64,000 bases of DNA from Pelagicoccus sp. SDUM812003. Lineage in GTDB: Bacteria; Verrucomicrobiota; Verrucomicrobiia; Opitutales; Opitutaceae. The DNA is taken from positions 310,001-374,000 of the forward strand of contig NZ_JARXHY010000001.1 of the NCBI RefSeq assembly GCF_031127815.1. Direction: 5' to 3'. Shown here piece after piece: positions 8,568 through 17,254 of the stretch (within the stretch, counting starts at the first letter, position 1; each line of letters begins with the position of its first letter). The notes under the pieces are model-generated. The model was given only the letters and a program-made list of their open reading frames with translations, was not told the DNA's origin and did no database searches. Made by a program: the position numbers and the translations under genes.

Positions 8568-9917
8568 ATGAACGAACTAACTCGTCGAGAGCTTATCAAG
8601 ACCTCTGCTTTGGCCGCGGCTGGGGCCGTAGTATTTCCCCATATCCTGATGGGCGGTAGCAAGCTGGCCGCAAACGAAAAGGTGAACGTCGCCTTCGTGG
8701 GCGCCGGCGGACGCGGCAAGAACAACATCCAAGCGCTCGCGGGCGAAAACATCGTGGCGCTCTGCGACGTCGATGACGAGCGGGCAGCGGAGATGCGAGC
8801 CGAGTTTCCCAAGGCCAAGGCCTTCAAGGACTATCGCGTCATGCTGGACCAGATGGGGGCCGAGATCGACGCGGTGGTGATCACCACGCCGGATCACATG
8901 CACTATCCCATCGCCATGTGGGCCATCGCCCACGGCAAGCACGTCTACTGCGAGAAGCCGCTGACGCGCTGCATTTGGGAAGCTCGCGAACTGCGGCGAG
9001 CGGCCAAGGAGGCGGGCGTGATTTCTCAGATGGGAAATCAAGGCCACACCTACGCGGGCTTGCGCCTGATCCAGGAGTGGTACCAGGCGGGAATTCTTGG
9101 AGAGGTGAAAAACACCTACCACTGGACCAACCGGCCCTTCTGGCCGCAAGGCTATCTGGACCGTGGCAGCGATCCGGTGCCCGCTCACCTCGATTACGAG
9201 CTCTGGCTGGGCGTGGCCCCCAAGAAAAGCTACTCCAGCCGCATCGTTCCTTTCAACTGGCGCGGCTGGCGTGACTACGGCTGTGGCAGCATCGGCGACA
9301 TGGCGTGCCATATCATGGACTCCGCCTACAGCGGTCTCGGACTCGGCTACCCGGACTGGGTGGAAACGCAGGCCACTCGCTTCAACCAGAGCACCTTCCC
9401 CTCGGCCATGACCACCCAGATGTTCTTCAAGGGCCGGGACGGCAGGTCGGATATCACCACGCATTGGTTCGAGGGCGGCCCGAAGCCGCTGGGCATCCCC
9501 CACGTGCCGGACGACTTCTTCGATTCCGACGCCTACGGCAGCGATACCAACAACGGCAGCTTCATCGTCGGAGAGGACATCACTCTCTACACCGATACCT
9601 ACAGCGGATCGGTGCGCGTCTTTCCGGACGAGACGTTCCAGGAGATCAAGCCCAGCCTGCCGCCCAAGACCCTGCCGCGCATCAAGGGCGGTCCGCAAAA
9701 GGAGTTCGCCGACGCCATCAGGGAAGGCGGCATGCCCGGCTCCAACTTCGACTACGCCGCCCCCTTCACCGAAGTCGCCCTGCTCGGAAACGTATCTCTC
9801 TTCGCCGGCACCCGCATCGAGTACGATCCGGTGAAAATGAAGGTAAAAAACAACCGCAAAGCGAATAAGTTTCTATATAGCTTGTATGACTACGATAAAT
9901 CGTTCTTAACTGATTAA
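8568..9917 (+). CDS. Tat-exported Gfo/Idh/MocA family oxidoreductase
   Basis: The 449-residue protein begins with a twin-arginine signal (RRELIKTSALAAAGAVV at residues 5-21). It then has the Rossmann NAD(P) motif VAFVGAGGRGKNN, CDVDDERA, VVITTPDHMHYPIA and the catalytic-lysine block YCEKPLTR. The C-terminal Gfo/Idh/MocA alpha/beta domain includes DMACHIMDSAYSGLGLG. Family members oxidise or isomerise sugars and related polyols with NAD(P); Tat export implies the folded enzyme carries its cofactor to the periplasm. The substrate is not predictable. It is the first gene of a compact plus-strand cluster, 25 bp ahead of a DoxX protein. Confidence 0.9.
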   Translation: MNELTRRELIKTSALAAAGAVVFPHILMGGSKLAANEKVNVAFVGAGGRGKNNIQALAGENIVALCDVDDERAAEMRAEFPKAKAFKDYRVMLDQMGAEIDAVVITTPDHMHYPIAMWAIAHGKHVYCEKPLTRCIWEARELRRAAKEAGVISQMGNQGHTYAGLRLIQEWYQAGILGEVKNTYHWTNRPFWPQGYLDRGSDPVPAHLDYELWLGVAPKKSYSSRIVPFNWRGWRDYGCGSIGDMACHIMDSAYSGLGLGYPDWVETQATRFNQSTFPSAMTTQMFFKGRDGRSDITTHWFEGGPKPLGIPHVPDDFFDSDAYGSDTNNGSFIVGEDITLYTDTYSGSVRVFPDETFQEIKPSLPPKTLPRIKGGPQKEFADAIREGGMPGSNFDYAAPFTEVALLGNVSLFAGTRIEYDPVKMKVKNNRKANKFLYSLYDYDKSFLTD

Positions 9918-9942
9918 TCGTTAAATCAGATCGTAAACCCCT

Positions 9943-10482
9943 ATGGAACCGAAAAACGAATCAACCGGAAGCGGCGTCGCTTTCGACAGTTTGGGCGCCT
10001 CGCTCGCCTTCATCATGCTGCGCGTCTGGCTGGGCGTGCGCTCCTTGCTGACGGGCCTCGAAAAGTTCGCGGGCGTCAAGGTCGAGCAGCAGCCGCTGCT
10101 GGACGAGTTTGGCGATCCCGACATCAGCGGGGCCATGGTGAACGTGAAGGTCAAGGAGTATGGATTCGAGCACTACCACGGCCTGCCGCAGCCACTTTAC
10201 GACAAGTTCGCGCAGGAGCCTTTGATGCCGGTCTGGATGCTCGATCTCTATTCTGGAGTGCTGGGCTACGCGCTCATCGCTCTGGGCGTGCTCCTGCTTC
10301 TAGGCGCCTTGCCGCGCATCACCTTGTTTGCCAGCGGGCTCATGTACGCCAGTCTTTCGGTCGGCTTGATTCTGCTCAACGAAAGCGGAGGCATCGCCTG
10401 GCTGGGCACGCACGTCGTTCTGATCGCCTTGGCCTTGATGCTCGTTCGCTACAACCGGTTTGCCGTCTACAACAAGCTCTGA
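9943..10482 (+). CDS. DoxX-like membrane protein
   Basis: The 179-residue protein has four predicted membrane segments. The first (about residues 20-38, LAFIMLRVWLGVRSLLTGLE) is followed by a roughly 55-residue loop. A tight group of three follows (LYSGVLGYALIALGVLLLLGAL, ITLFASGLMYASLSVGLILL, THVVLIALALMLV). The LxGLEKF segment and helix layout are those of the DoxX/MauE-like quinone-associated family. It is paralogous in layout to the protein at 15051-15509: GYALIALGVLLLLG here corresponds to GYVEIILGVLLLLG there. Sitting 25-28 bp from two Tat oxidoreductases, it may be a membrane redox partner; that is inference. Confidence 0.75.
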   Translation: MEPKNESTGSGVAFDSLGASLAFIMLRVWLGVRSLLTGLEKFAGVKVEQQPLLDEFGDPDISGAMVNVKVKEYGFEHYHGLPQPLYDKFAQEPLMPVWMLDLYSGVLGYALIALGVLLLLGALPRITLFASGLMYASLSVGLILLNESGGIAWLGTHVVLIALALMLVRYNRFAVYNKL

Positions 10483-10510
10483 ACGCTCGGAGCGAAATCC
10501 CCCAAACGAA

Positions 10511-11842
10511 ATGTCAGAAGAATTGAATACCCATTCGATGGACCGCAGAAAGTTTATCAAAAACAGCATGATCGCCGGCGGCGGCATCCTGATCGCCCCA
10601 CGCTTCAGTTTCGCTCAAGGCTCCCCCAACGATCGCATCAACGTGGCTCTGGTGGGGCTTGGGGTGCAGGGCCGCGTCCTGCTCGACTCCATGCTCAACA
10701 TCCCGGGGCTGCAGTTCCGCGCCGTTTGCGATATCTGGGAGTACAGCCGTACCTACGGAGAGCGCAAACTGAAGAAGGAGGGCTACGAGGTAAACGCGTA
10801 TGAGAACATCGAGGACATGCTCGCCCAGGAAAAGGGCTTGGATGTCGCCATCGTGGCCACGCCTGACCTCTGGCACGCTCGTCACACCAACCTGTGTTTG
10901 AAGGCAGGTCTTCACGTCTATTGCGAGAAGATGATGGCCCGCACCGTGGAGGAAGCTCGCTCCATGGTAGTGACGGCCCGCGAAACCGGCAAGCTCTGTC
11001 AGATCGGCCACCAGCGCCGCAGCAATCCGCGCTACATCCACGCCTACGAAAACTTGATCAAGAAGGCCAAGATTCCCGGTCGCATCACCAACCTGAACGG
11101 TCAATGGAATCGAGCGGTCACCCCCGATATCGGATGGCCGAAAAAGTATGCCATTCCGGACGAGACGCTGAAGCGCTACGGCTACGAGGACATGCACCAG
11201 TTTCGCAATTGGCGCTGGTTCAAGGAGCTAAGCGGCGGACCGATCTCCGACCTCGGCGCTCACCAGATCGATATCTACAACTGGTTTCTCGACGCTCAGC
11301 CAAAGTCGGTTTTCGCCAGCGGCGGAGCGGACTACTATCCCAATCGCGAGTGGTACGACAACGTGATGGTCATTTACGAATACGACACCGCTTACGGTCC
11401 GGTTCGCGCCTTCTACCAGACCCTCACCACCACCAGCGCCGGCGGCGGCTATTGGGAGTACTTCATGGGCGACGAAGGAGCCATCAAGATGTCGGAGAAT
11501 CCCAGCCTGAGCAAAATCTTCCGCGAGGAGCGGGCTCCGGATTGGAAGAAATGGGAGGATCTCATGTATCTGAAACAGACCGAAGCTCCCGCGCCCAAGG
11601 AAGATGGCAAGATCGACGTGCGCGAGACCGCGCCGTTGGCGGCTTTCGATATTCCGGTTGTATTGGATAAGCCACCACACCAGCCGCACCTGGAGAACTT
11701 CTTCGGCGCGGTGCGCGGAAAGGGCAAACTCAACGCGGACGTGGAGCATTCCTTCAAGAGCGAAGTCGGCATCTTCCGCGTGAATGAGGCGGTAGCGGCG
11801 AGCTCTGTGCTCACCTTTGATAAATCCGACTTCGAAGTCTAA
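10511..11842 (+). CDS. Tat-exported Gfo/Idh/MocA family oxidoreductase (second copy)
   Basis: The 443-residue protein starts at the ATG at 10511. The frame opens earlier, but the upstream part overlaps doxX and has no family content. A twin-arginine signal (MDRRKFIKNSMIAGGGILIA) is followed by the nucleotide-binding motif NVALVGLGVQGR, AIVATPDLWHARHT, and the block YCEKMMARTVEEA. Here the usual EKP is EKM, while the lysine is kept. The C-terminal domain has GGPISDLGAHQIDIYNWFL with the conserved aspartate and histidine. It shares family and export route with the gene at 8568 but is clearly divergent. Substrate is unknown; sugar or inositol derivatives are the usual choice for Verrucomicrobiota. 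Confidence 0.9.
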   Translation: MSEELNTHSMDRRKFIKNSMIAGGGILIAPRFSFAQGSPNDRINVALVGLGVQGRVLLDSMLNIPGLQFRAVCDIWEYSRTYGERKLKKEGYEVNAYENIEDMLAQEKGLDVAIVATPDLWHARHTNLCLKAGLHVYCEKMMARTVEEARSMVVTARETGKLCQIGHQRRSNPRYIHAYENLIKKAKIPGRITNLNGQWNRAVTPDIGWPKKYAIPDETLKRYGYEDMHQFRNWRWFKELSGGPISDLGAHQIDIYNWFLDAQPKSVFASGGADYYPNREWYDNVMVIYEYDTAYGPVRAFYQTLTTTSAGGGYWEYFMGDEGAIKMSENPSLSKIFREERAPDWKKWEDLMYLKQTEAPAPKEDGKIDVRETAPLAAFDIPVVLDKPPHQPHLENFFGAVRGKGKLNADVEHSFKSEVGIFRVNEAVAASSVLTFDKSDFEV

Positions 11843-11872
11843 ACCATCTAGTATCCGAATAGGAAATACGAA

Positions 11873-12520
11873 ATGAAAAAGAAACTCATAACACTTTCTC
11901 TCGCCACCGCGCTGGCGTTTCCTCTCTTCGCGGAGAAGGCGCCGATCAACCTTGAATTCCCTCCACCGTTTCTAAGCGGTACGCCGGTGCCGATCAACCT
12001 GCCGAATCTGGAATCGCCCGACGCCCCTCAGCCGGAGATCATGGCCCCAGCGGATATCGAAAACATCGCGTACGAAAAGGAAGTCACCTCCAGCGACGAC
12101 TTTCCCATCATCGGCGAGCTGGAGCTGGTCACCGATGGCGACAAGGAGAGCGAGGAAGGTTATTTCGTCGAGTTGGCCCAAGGGCTGCAGTGGGTTCAGA
12201 TCGACCTGGAAGAGCCAGCGACCCTTTATGGGATCGGCGTTTGGCACTTCCACACTCAAAAGCGAGCTTACGTGGACATGGTGATTCAGGTATCGAACGA
12301 TCCTGAGTTCGAAGAGGGTGTGACCACGATTTTCAACAACGACCACGACAATTCCGCTGGGTTCGGCGTCGGCAAGGACATGGCCTACATCGAGACCAAC
12401 AAAGGCAAGCTGATCAATGCCAAGCAGGCGACCGGTCGCTATGTTCGATTGTATTCAGATGGCAATACCAGCAACGAGATGAATCACTACGTCGAGGTCG
12501 AGGTGTTTGGCGTCTACTAA
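11873..12520 (+). CDS. Exported protein with F5/8-type C (discoidin-like) fold
   Basis: The 215-residue protein has a Sec signal peptide (MKKKLITLSLATALAFPLFA) and a proline-rich linker. A domain of about 140 residues follows that resembles discoidin/F5/8-type C galactose-binding modules: ELVTDGDKESEEGYFVEL, WVQIDLEEPATLYGIGVWHF, VIQVSNDPEF and GRYVRLYSDG. These modules bind carbohydrate or hydrolase partners. No enzymatic domain is attached. It lies 30 bp after the second oxidoreductase and its 3' end overlaps the next gene by 14 bp, so it belongs to the cluster. Periplasmic or outer-surface ligand binding is inferred. Confidence 0.7.
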   Translation: MKKKLITLSLATALAFPLFAEKAPINLEFPPPFLSGTPVPINLPNLESPDAPQPEIMAPADIENIAYEKEVTSSDDFPIIGELELVTDGDKESEEGYFVELAQGLQWVQIDLEEPATLYGIGVWHFHTQKRAYVDMVIQVSNDPEFEEGVTTIFNNDHDNSAGFGVGKDMAYIETNKGKLINAKQATGRYVRLYSDGNTSNEMNHYVEVEVFGVY

Positions 12521-14057
12521 AATAAAGACTCTCCTTTTTTTAGCGCTTACGTTAGTAATGGTGGGCGTCGCGGCGACCTTGCGTCATCGCGACGCCCATT
12601 TTCGCATGTACCATGCGGACGAAGGGGTTCAGTCCTATCAGGCTTGGCGTCTGATAGAGGAAGGCGACTATCGCTACGATCCGGCCGAACACCATGGACC
12701 GCTGCTCTATTTCGCGACCGAATGGGCTGCTCCGTTTCTCAAAGACGAGGCGGGAGCCCTCAGCGACGCCTCCATGCGTCGCATCCCCATGGCGTTCAGC
12801 TTGGTCACGCTGCTTTTCGGAGTGCTTCTCCTTCGACGCTACGGAAGCGGCGCAGCGCTGCTGTGGGGCTCCATCTGCGCGATCGCTCCATTGGCTGTAA
12901 TCTACGGGGCGTATTACATTCAGGAGAGCCTTTTGGCGTTCTTCACTCTCGCCGCATTGTATTCGCTTTTTCGTTACTTGGAAAAAGGGACCTGGCCAAG
13001 CTCTCTAGCTTTGGGAAGCTCGCTCGGACTGATGCACGTGACGAAAGAGACGGGCTGGATTCACTTCTTAGCGATGGTGATTGCAGCGACGCTGCTGCTT
13101 GTCGTATCGAGAAGTCGATTGGCCCGAGGGGTCAATCTAAAGCTCGTGGCAACGCATGCTGCTGCAGGACTCGCGATAGTGGCGGCGCTTCACGTTCTGT
13201 TCTTTTCGTCCTTCTTTTCCCATCCTAGCGGTATTGTCGATGGCGTTGTATCCTTTTTTCACTACGCCGAGCGTTCTCAAGGTCAGGGGCATGAAAAACC
13301 GTTTCTTTTCTATCTGAGCTTCTTTTTGCCCAGGACGCTGGAGGGAATCGCTTGGGGCGAGCTATTTCTTCTGATGGCGATTGCGGGTGGAGCGGGCGCT
13401 GCGCTTTATTTCGATCGAAAGGCGAAAACGGAAGCGGCTCGCTTCCGCCTTTTCGTGTGCTTGTTTTCGCTCGTTCTGGTTCTATTGTATTCGCTGATTC
13501 CCTACAAGAATCCTTGGTTGCTCTTGACCCCATACTTGGGGCTCGCTTATGTGGCTGCGAGCGGGGTGATGCGCCTTTCGGAGCTCACGTTGAAAGGGCG
13601 GCGCCTAGGAGTCGCTTTGGCGACGGTCGCTACTGCCCTTTGCCTGGGCGAGTTGTGGATTCGCTGCGATCTAGCGGTGAATCGCTATGCGAGCGCCTCG
13701 CGCAATCCCTATTTGTATGTTCATACCACGCCTCGATACGAGCGACTGCTCGAGCGCCTGGATCGGCTTGAACGGGCCTACGGCCGGGAGACGCTAGCGC
13801 TCGGGGTGTACGCTCCGGATGGAGCATGGCCCTTGCCCTGGCACTTACGGGATTGGGAATCGGTCGGCTACTGGAGGACTGTCGATGAACGACCGGAACT
13901 CGATCTTGAGATTTTTGACACGCGCCTGCTCGACGCTGTCGAAATGGGGGGCGACGATGAGGCTCTGTGGGAGTTGCACGGTTTGCGGCCGAACACCCTT
14001 CTTGCCCTTCGGGTGACGAAGCCTTTCGATAGGGCGTTGATTCAAAGGGAGGAGTAG
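12507..14057 (+). CDS. Polytopic membrane glycosyltransferase-like protein (Agl23/TIGR03663-like)
   Basis: The 516-residue protein has about 10-12 predicted membrane helices and a soluble C-terminal tail of about 120 residues. The first loop has FRMYHADEGVQSYQAWRL and YDPAEHHGPLLYF, the acidic/histidine pattern of GT-C-fold enzymes of the TIGR03663 family (flippase-associated Agl23). Such proteins transfer sugars from lipid carriers on the outer face of the membrane; the acceptor is unknown. A TTG at 12507, overlapping the previous gene by 14 bp and preceded by GAGGTCGAGG, is the best start because the next ATG (12558) would cut the first helix. Confidence 0.7.
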   Translation: MASTKIKTLLFLALTLVMVGVAATLRHRDAHFRMYHADEGVQSYQAWRLIEEGDYRYDPAEHHGPLLYFATEWAAPFLKDEAGALSDASMRRIPMAFSLVTLLFGVLLLRRYGSGAALLWGSICAIAPLAVIYGAYYIQESLLAFFTLAALYSLFRYLEKGTWPSSLALGSSLGLMHVTKETGWIHFLAMVIAATLLLVVSRSRLARGVNLKLVATHAAAGLAIVAALHVLFFSSFFSHPSGIVDGVVSFFHYAERSQGQGHEKPFLFYLSFFLPRTLEGIAWGELFLLMAIAGGAGAALYFDRKAKTEAARFRLFVCLFSLVLVLLYSLIPYKNPWLLLTPYLGLAYVAASGVMRLSELTLKGRRLGVALATVATALCLGELWIRCDLAVNRYASASRNPYLYVHTTPRYERLLERLDRLERAYGRETLALGVYAPDGAWPLPWHLRDWESVGYWRTVDERPELDLEIFDTRLLDAVEMGGDDEALWELHGLRPNTLLALRVTKPFDRALIQREE

Positions 14058-14064
14058 CGTCGCG

Positions 14065-14982
14065 ATGCTTAAAATAAAGGAGGATGCCAGCCAGCACCGC
14101 TTTCGCCACGAAGCGATGGCTACGGAAGTGCAGCTTTGGTTGGGCGGCGTGGATTTCGAGTACGCCAAGCAGGTCGCCTATGAGTGCTTTCAGCGTATCG
14201 ACGAAGTGGAATCCAAGCTCAGTCTGTATCAGGAAAGCAGCGACGTGACCCGAATAAACCGAGCGAGGGCGGACGAGGTGGTGACGGTTTCCAGCGAGTG
14301 CATCGAATGCTTGCAGCTGGCAAGTCGCGCGAGCGCCCTGAGCGGTGGATTGTTCAATCCGTTTCTGGGACGAGAAGCGTTGTTCGCGAAGGGAAACGCT
14401 CCATCGTTTCTTTCGCTTGGCGAGCGGGTTGCGGGGCGCGGCGACTTGGCGGCGATCGAGATTGACCCGGCAACGCGTCGCGTGAGGAAAGGGCTCGATG
14501 GATGGTTGCTCGACTTGGGAGGCGTGGGGAAAGGGTACGCTCTCGATGCGTGTATCGAGATTTTGGACGATTGGGAGGTCGAGGTATCTTTATTCAGTAT
14601 CGGCGGCAGCACGCTGCTGTTTCGCTCGACCGATCGGGGCGAACGTTGGGAGGGTACGCTTGGCGATGCGTTCGACTTTTCGATAGGGAGAGGAGCTCTG
14701 GCTAGTTCGGGACTGGGGTTCCAGGAGGAGCACATCATCGATCCCGCTAGCGGACAAAGCGGCTGCCTCTGGTCGCGCTCCTATGCGCATGCAGACTCCG
14801 CGGGACTGGCTGACGCGATGAGCACCGCCGCCATGCTGATGCCCTTGGAGCGTATTCAAGCTGCCAATTCAGGATCGAGCCCAGTCGCCCTGGCGGTGGA
14901 GGATGAGGAGGGGCGTTTGATCGAAGGCAGTCGTTTCGTCGAAGCCTTCGACCCTCTCCGTGGTCGCGATGAAAAACCCTAG
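14065..14982 (+). CDS. apbE: FAD:protein FMN transferase (ApbE family)
   Basis: The 305-residue protein has the ApbE blocks in order: AMATEVQLWL near the start, VESKLSLYQESSDVTRINRA, SGGLFNPFLG, LDLGGVGKGYALDAC (FAD and metal site), and ADAMSTAAMLM at the C-terminus with the conserved aspartate and threonine. ApbE attaches FMN covalently to a threonine or serine of exported or membrane redox proteins. No clear N-terminal signal or lipobox is seen, which is unusual since most family members are periplasmic lipoproteins. No Rnf or Nqr genes are nearby and no obvious flavinylation motif was found in neighbouring proteins. It lies 7 bp after the Agl23-like gene. Confidence 0.85.
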   Translation: MLKIKEDASQHRFRHEAMATEVQLWLGGVDFEYAKQVAYECFQRIDEVESKLSLYQESSDVTRINRARADEVVTVSSECIECLQLASRASALSGGLFNPFLGREALFAKGNAPSFLSLGERVAGRGDLAAIEIDPATRRVRKGLDGWLLDLGGVGKGYALDACIEILDDWEVEVSLFSIGGSTLLFRSTDRGERWEGTLGDAFDFSIGRGALASSGLGFQEEHIIDPASGQSGCLWSRSYAHADSAGLADAMSTAAMLMPLERIQAANSGSSPVALAVEDEEGRLIEGSRFVEAFDPLRGRDEKP

Positions 14983-15008
14983 AAGCGCGGAGGCTTCTAG
15001 GGTCGGTT
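14972..15008. terminator. Bidirectional terminator between apbE and doxX-like gene
   Basis: A perfect 11-bp stem pairs 14976-14986 with 14993-15003 around a 6-nt loop. On the minus strand it is followed by five T, which suits the convergent DoxX-like gene. On the plus strand the tail is weaker. The TAG stop codon of apbE lies inside the left arm. Confidence 0.75.
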
Positions 15009-15050
15009 AGATTAGTGAGGGGCGGGGGAAATCGCTTCTCTTGGAGTCCT

Positions 15051-15509
15051 TTAGCGCAGGGCTTCCAGCTTGTTGTGTCTGACGAGATAAAGGGCCGCAG
15101 CGGTGATCATCAAATGTATGGCGAGATCGGATACGCTTTTCCCATCTCCGAGCAGCATCTGTCCGTAGGCGAGCGAGACGAAGGTCAACGCGAACAGAGC
15201 GAGCACGTACTTCGTCTTGATGCCGAGCAAAAGGAGGACTCCGAGGATGATCTCGACGTAGCCGATGGTGTAGGCGTAGGGGACGACCAGGAAGCCTGGC
15301 AGGTTGGTCTTTTCGGCGAAGGTGCTGGTCATCCAAGGAATGACGCCTTGGTAGTAGTTTTCGAAGGAGTAGCCCTCTTCGCCTTTGAATTTTCCTAGTC
15401 CGGCGAGGATGAAACGAAGGCTGAGGAAGAGGCGCAGGGAGATGATCGCCCAGCTTTCGGCGGACCAGTAGAGGGGAGAGCCGTTGCGGGTAGGGGATTT
15501 GCGAGACAT
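15051..15509 (-). CDS. DoxX family membrane protein
   Basis: The 152-residue protein has four predicted membrane helices: SLRLFLSLRFILAGLGKF, then a loop of about 45 residues, then PYAYTIGYVEIILGVLLLLGI, YVLALFALTFVSLAYGQML and LAIHLMITAAALYLV. This is the DoxX layout, shared with the protein encoded at 9943-10482. DoxX proteins are linked to quinone or thiol oxidation in the membrane, and many act with an exported oxidoreductase. It lies convergent to apbE, across a shared terminator, and 111 bp downstream of the BASS transporter on the same strand. Confidence 0.8.
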   Translation of the reverse strand: MSRKSPTRNGSPLYWSAESWAIISLRLFLSLRFILAGLGKFKGEEGYSFENYYQGVIPWMTSTFAEKTNLPGFLVVPYAYTIGYVEIILGVLLLLGIKTKYVLALFALTFVSLAYGQMLLGDGKSVSDLAIHLMITAAALYLVRHNKLEALR

Positions 15510-15620
15510 AAGCGTTTCAGGTTTGGGTTCGAGATCGAACGGTCGCAGGGTGATTCAAGGAACTGGCCGTTCTCAGCGGAAGGTTGTTTGGGGATGGAGG
15601 ATTGCGCGGAGGCGGCTGCG

Positions 15621-16550
15621 TCAGGGGCGAAGCCAGCCTTGGGTGAAAAGGGCGTTCTTCACTTCGTCGTTCTCGAAATGGAACCATTCCTTGCGGCTGA
15701 GGCGCCGCATGAAGTAGGTGACGACGGTGGCGGTGTTGACGATGAAGAAGGAGTAGAGCAGGGCTGGCCAAAGGATGGTGTTGGCCATTTGCTTGTCCGG
15801 AAAGCTGAGCAGGATGATGGCGAAGGCCAGGGGACCGTTCTGGATGCCCGTTTCCAATGCGACGGTGCGGCAACGTCGGCGGTTCATGCCGAGGAAGCGG
15901 CTGAAGTAGTAGCCGAAGAGGAATCCGCCAAGGCCCAATCCGATGCTGGTGAACAGAATCGAGGCGTCGCTGTTGATCATGCTGTCGAAGTTGCGCGGGA
16001 GCCAGCTGAGGATGAGAAACAGGATGACGATGATGCCCAGAGCGGCCCCGGTTTCCTCCATGTTCTTGGCCCATCGCTCGCTCTTGTAGCGTAGATACAT
16101 GCCGCCCGCTACCGGCAGCAGGCAGGCCACGAGGGAGAGCATGACGCTTTTTATGTCCACCCGTAGGTTGTCCGCTTCGAAGGGCGCGGTGTAGACGGTG
16201 AGTAGGATAGGCATCGCTAGCAGAGCGGCTCCGGTGGTGATGGAGCTGAGCGAGATGCTGAGGGCGAGATCGCCTTTGGCGAAGTAGTTGAAGAGGCTGG
16301 AGGTGGTGCCGGAGGGGCAGCAGGCGACGATGATGATGCCGATGGCCCAGGCGTTGCTCATTTCGAAGAACTTGGCCATGCCGAAAGCGAGGGCCGGCAT
16401 GATGAGGTACTGCGAAAGGAAGCCCACGATGACCGCCTTCGGGTTTTTCAGGGCCTCTTTGAAGTCCGTGGTGGAAAGCGAGCAGCCCAGCCCGAACATG
16501 ATGAAGAGGATCATCGCCTTAAGGAGGCTTTCTTCCAGGGGGGTAATCAT
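15621..16550 (-). CDS. Bile acid:sodium symporter (BASS) family transporter
   Basis: The 309-residue protein has about nine to ten hydrophobic helices. It carries the BASS family core: FIMFGLGCSLSTTDF near residue 17, and IIIVACCPSGTTSSLFNYFAKGDLALS, the crossover region that binds substrate and sodium in this fold. Family members import bile acids, pyruvate, pantoate or sulfated organics with sodium. The substrate here cannot be told. It is divergent from the exported protein at 16704 and may share transcription with the DoxX gene downstream. A marine habitat fits sodium coupling. Confidence 0.88.
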   Translation of the reverse strand: MITPLEESLLKAMILFIMFGLGCSLSTTDFKEALKNPKAVIVGFLSQYLIMPALAFGMAKFFEMSNAWAIGIIIVACCPSGTTSSLFNYFAKGDLALSISLSSITTGAALLAMPILLTVYTAPFEADNLRVDIKSVMLSLVACLLPVAGGMYLRYKSERWAKNMEETGAALGIIVILFLILSWLPRNFDSMINSDASILFTSIGLGLGGFLFGYYFSRFLGMNRRRCRTVALETGIQNGPLAFAIILLSFPDKQMANTILWPALLYSFFIVNTATVVTYFMRRLSRKEWFHFENDEVKNALFTQGWLRP

Positions 16551-16703
16551 AAGGGGATTCGTTCGAAACTAGGAAGCGCTTCAGGGTTTTCCAGAAAATA
16601 ATGTGTCGGTAGTGGCTGTGTCCGAGCGGCTTGCGCGGCGCCAAAGTCCTTGCGCTAAGGGAATTTGCTAAAAATCCGCGACGCGAAGACGATTAGCAAT
16701 GCA

Positions 16704-17192
16704 ATGAAACGCGTCTGCATAGCGGCGTTGGCCTTCGCCTGCGCTTGCATGGGCAAGGAATACCAGCCCAATGAAGTGGAGATCTCCTACCATCGCCTGG
16801 AGGTCTACCAGCTGGCGCGCGACTACGTGGTGGAGACCTTCAATCTGATCGTGCAGGAGGAGAGCGAGTTCAACCCGGTGCGCTTCAATTCGCATGGTGT
16901 CTGGGGCAATTTCGAAGCTCGCATCAAGGAGCTCGGAGACGATCGTTTCGAGGTGCAAGGTTGGGTGACCGCCCTGGGCCACGACAAGGCCCAGATTCGC
17001 TGGACGGTGCACTTGCGCTACAAGCTGGTGGACCCGGAGGCCTGGCGCTACTTGAAGATCGGCCAGACGGTGGAGAACGACCCGGAGTATCTCGGATGGA
17101 AGTTTGGCGAGTACCGCAGTCTCGACTACCAGGCGGACTACGCGCCGAACTTCATCGCCATGCACTACGGGGATTCGAAGAAGAAGCGCTAG
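16704..17192 (+). CDS. Hypothetical exported protein
   Basis: Not recognised as a known family. The ATG at 16704 gives 162 residues starting MKRVCIAALAFACACMGKEY, a Sec-type leader with cysteines near its end. A lipobox (AFAC or FACAC) is possible but not ideal. The mature part has about 140 residues, is rich in tyrosine, tryptophan and acidic residues, and is probably a small alpha/beta domain (RFEVQGWVTALGHDKAQIRWTVHLRYKL looks like antiparallel strands). A frame opening 39 bp upstream exists but would bury the leader. It converges on the LysM amidase operon with a 62-bp gap. Confidence 0.65.
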   Translation: MKRVCIAALAFACACMGKEYQPNEVEISYHRLEVYQLARDYVVETFNLIVQEESEFNPVRFNSHGVWGNFEARIKELGDDRFEVQGWVTALGHDKAQIRWTVHLRYKLVDPEAWRYLKIGQTVENDPEYLGWKFGEYRSLDYQADYAPNFIAMHYGDSKKKR

Positions 17193-17254
17193 GGCTGCCT
17201 TTCGTCTAGCCGTTCGCCGGATCGAAACGCGGCTGGCGTGATGGGGCGGGAAGC

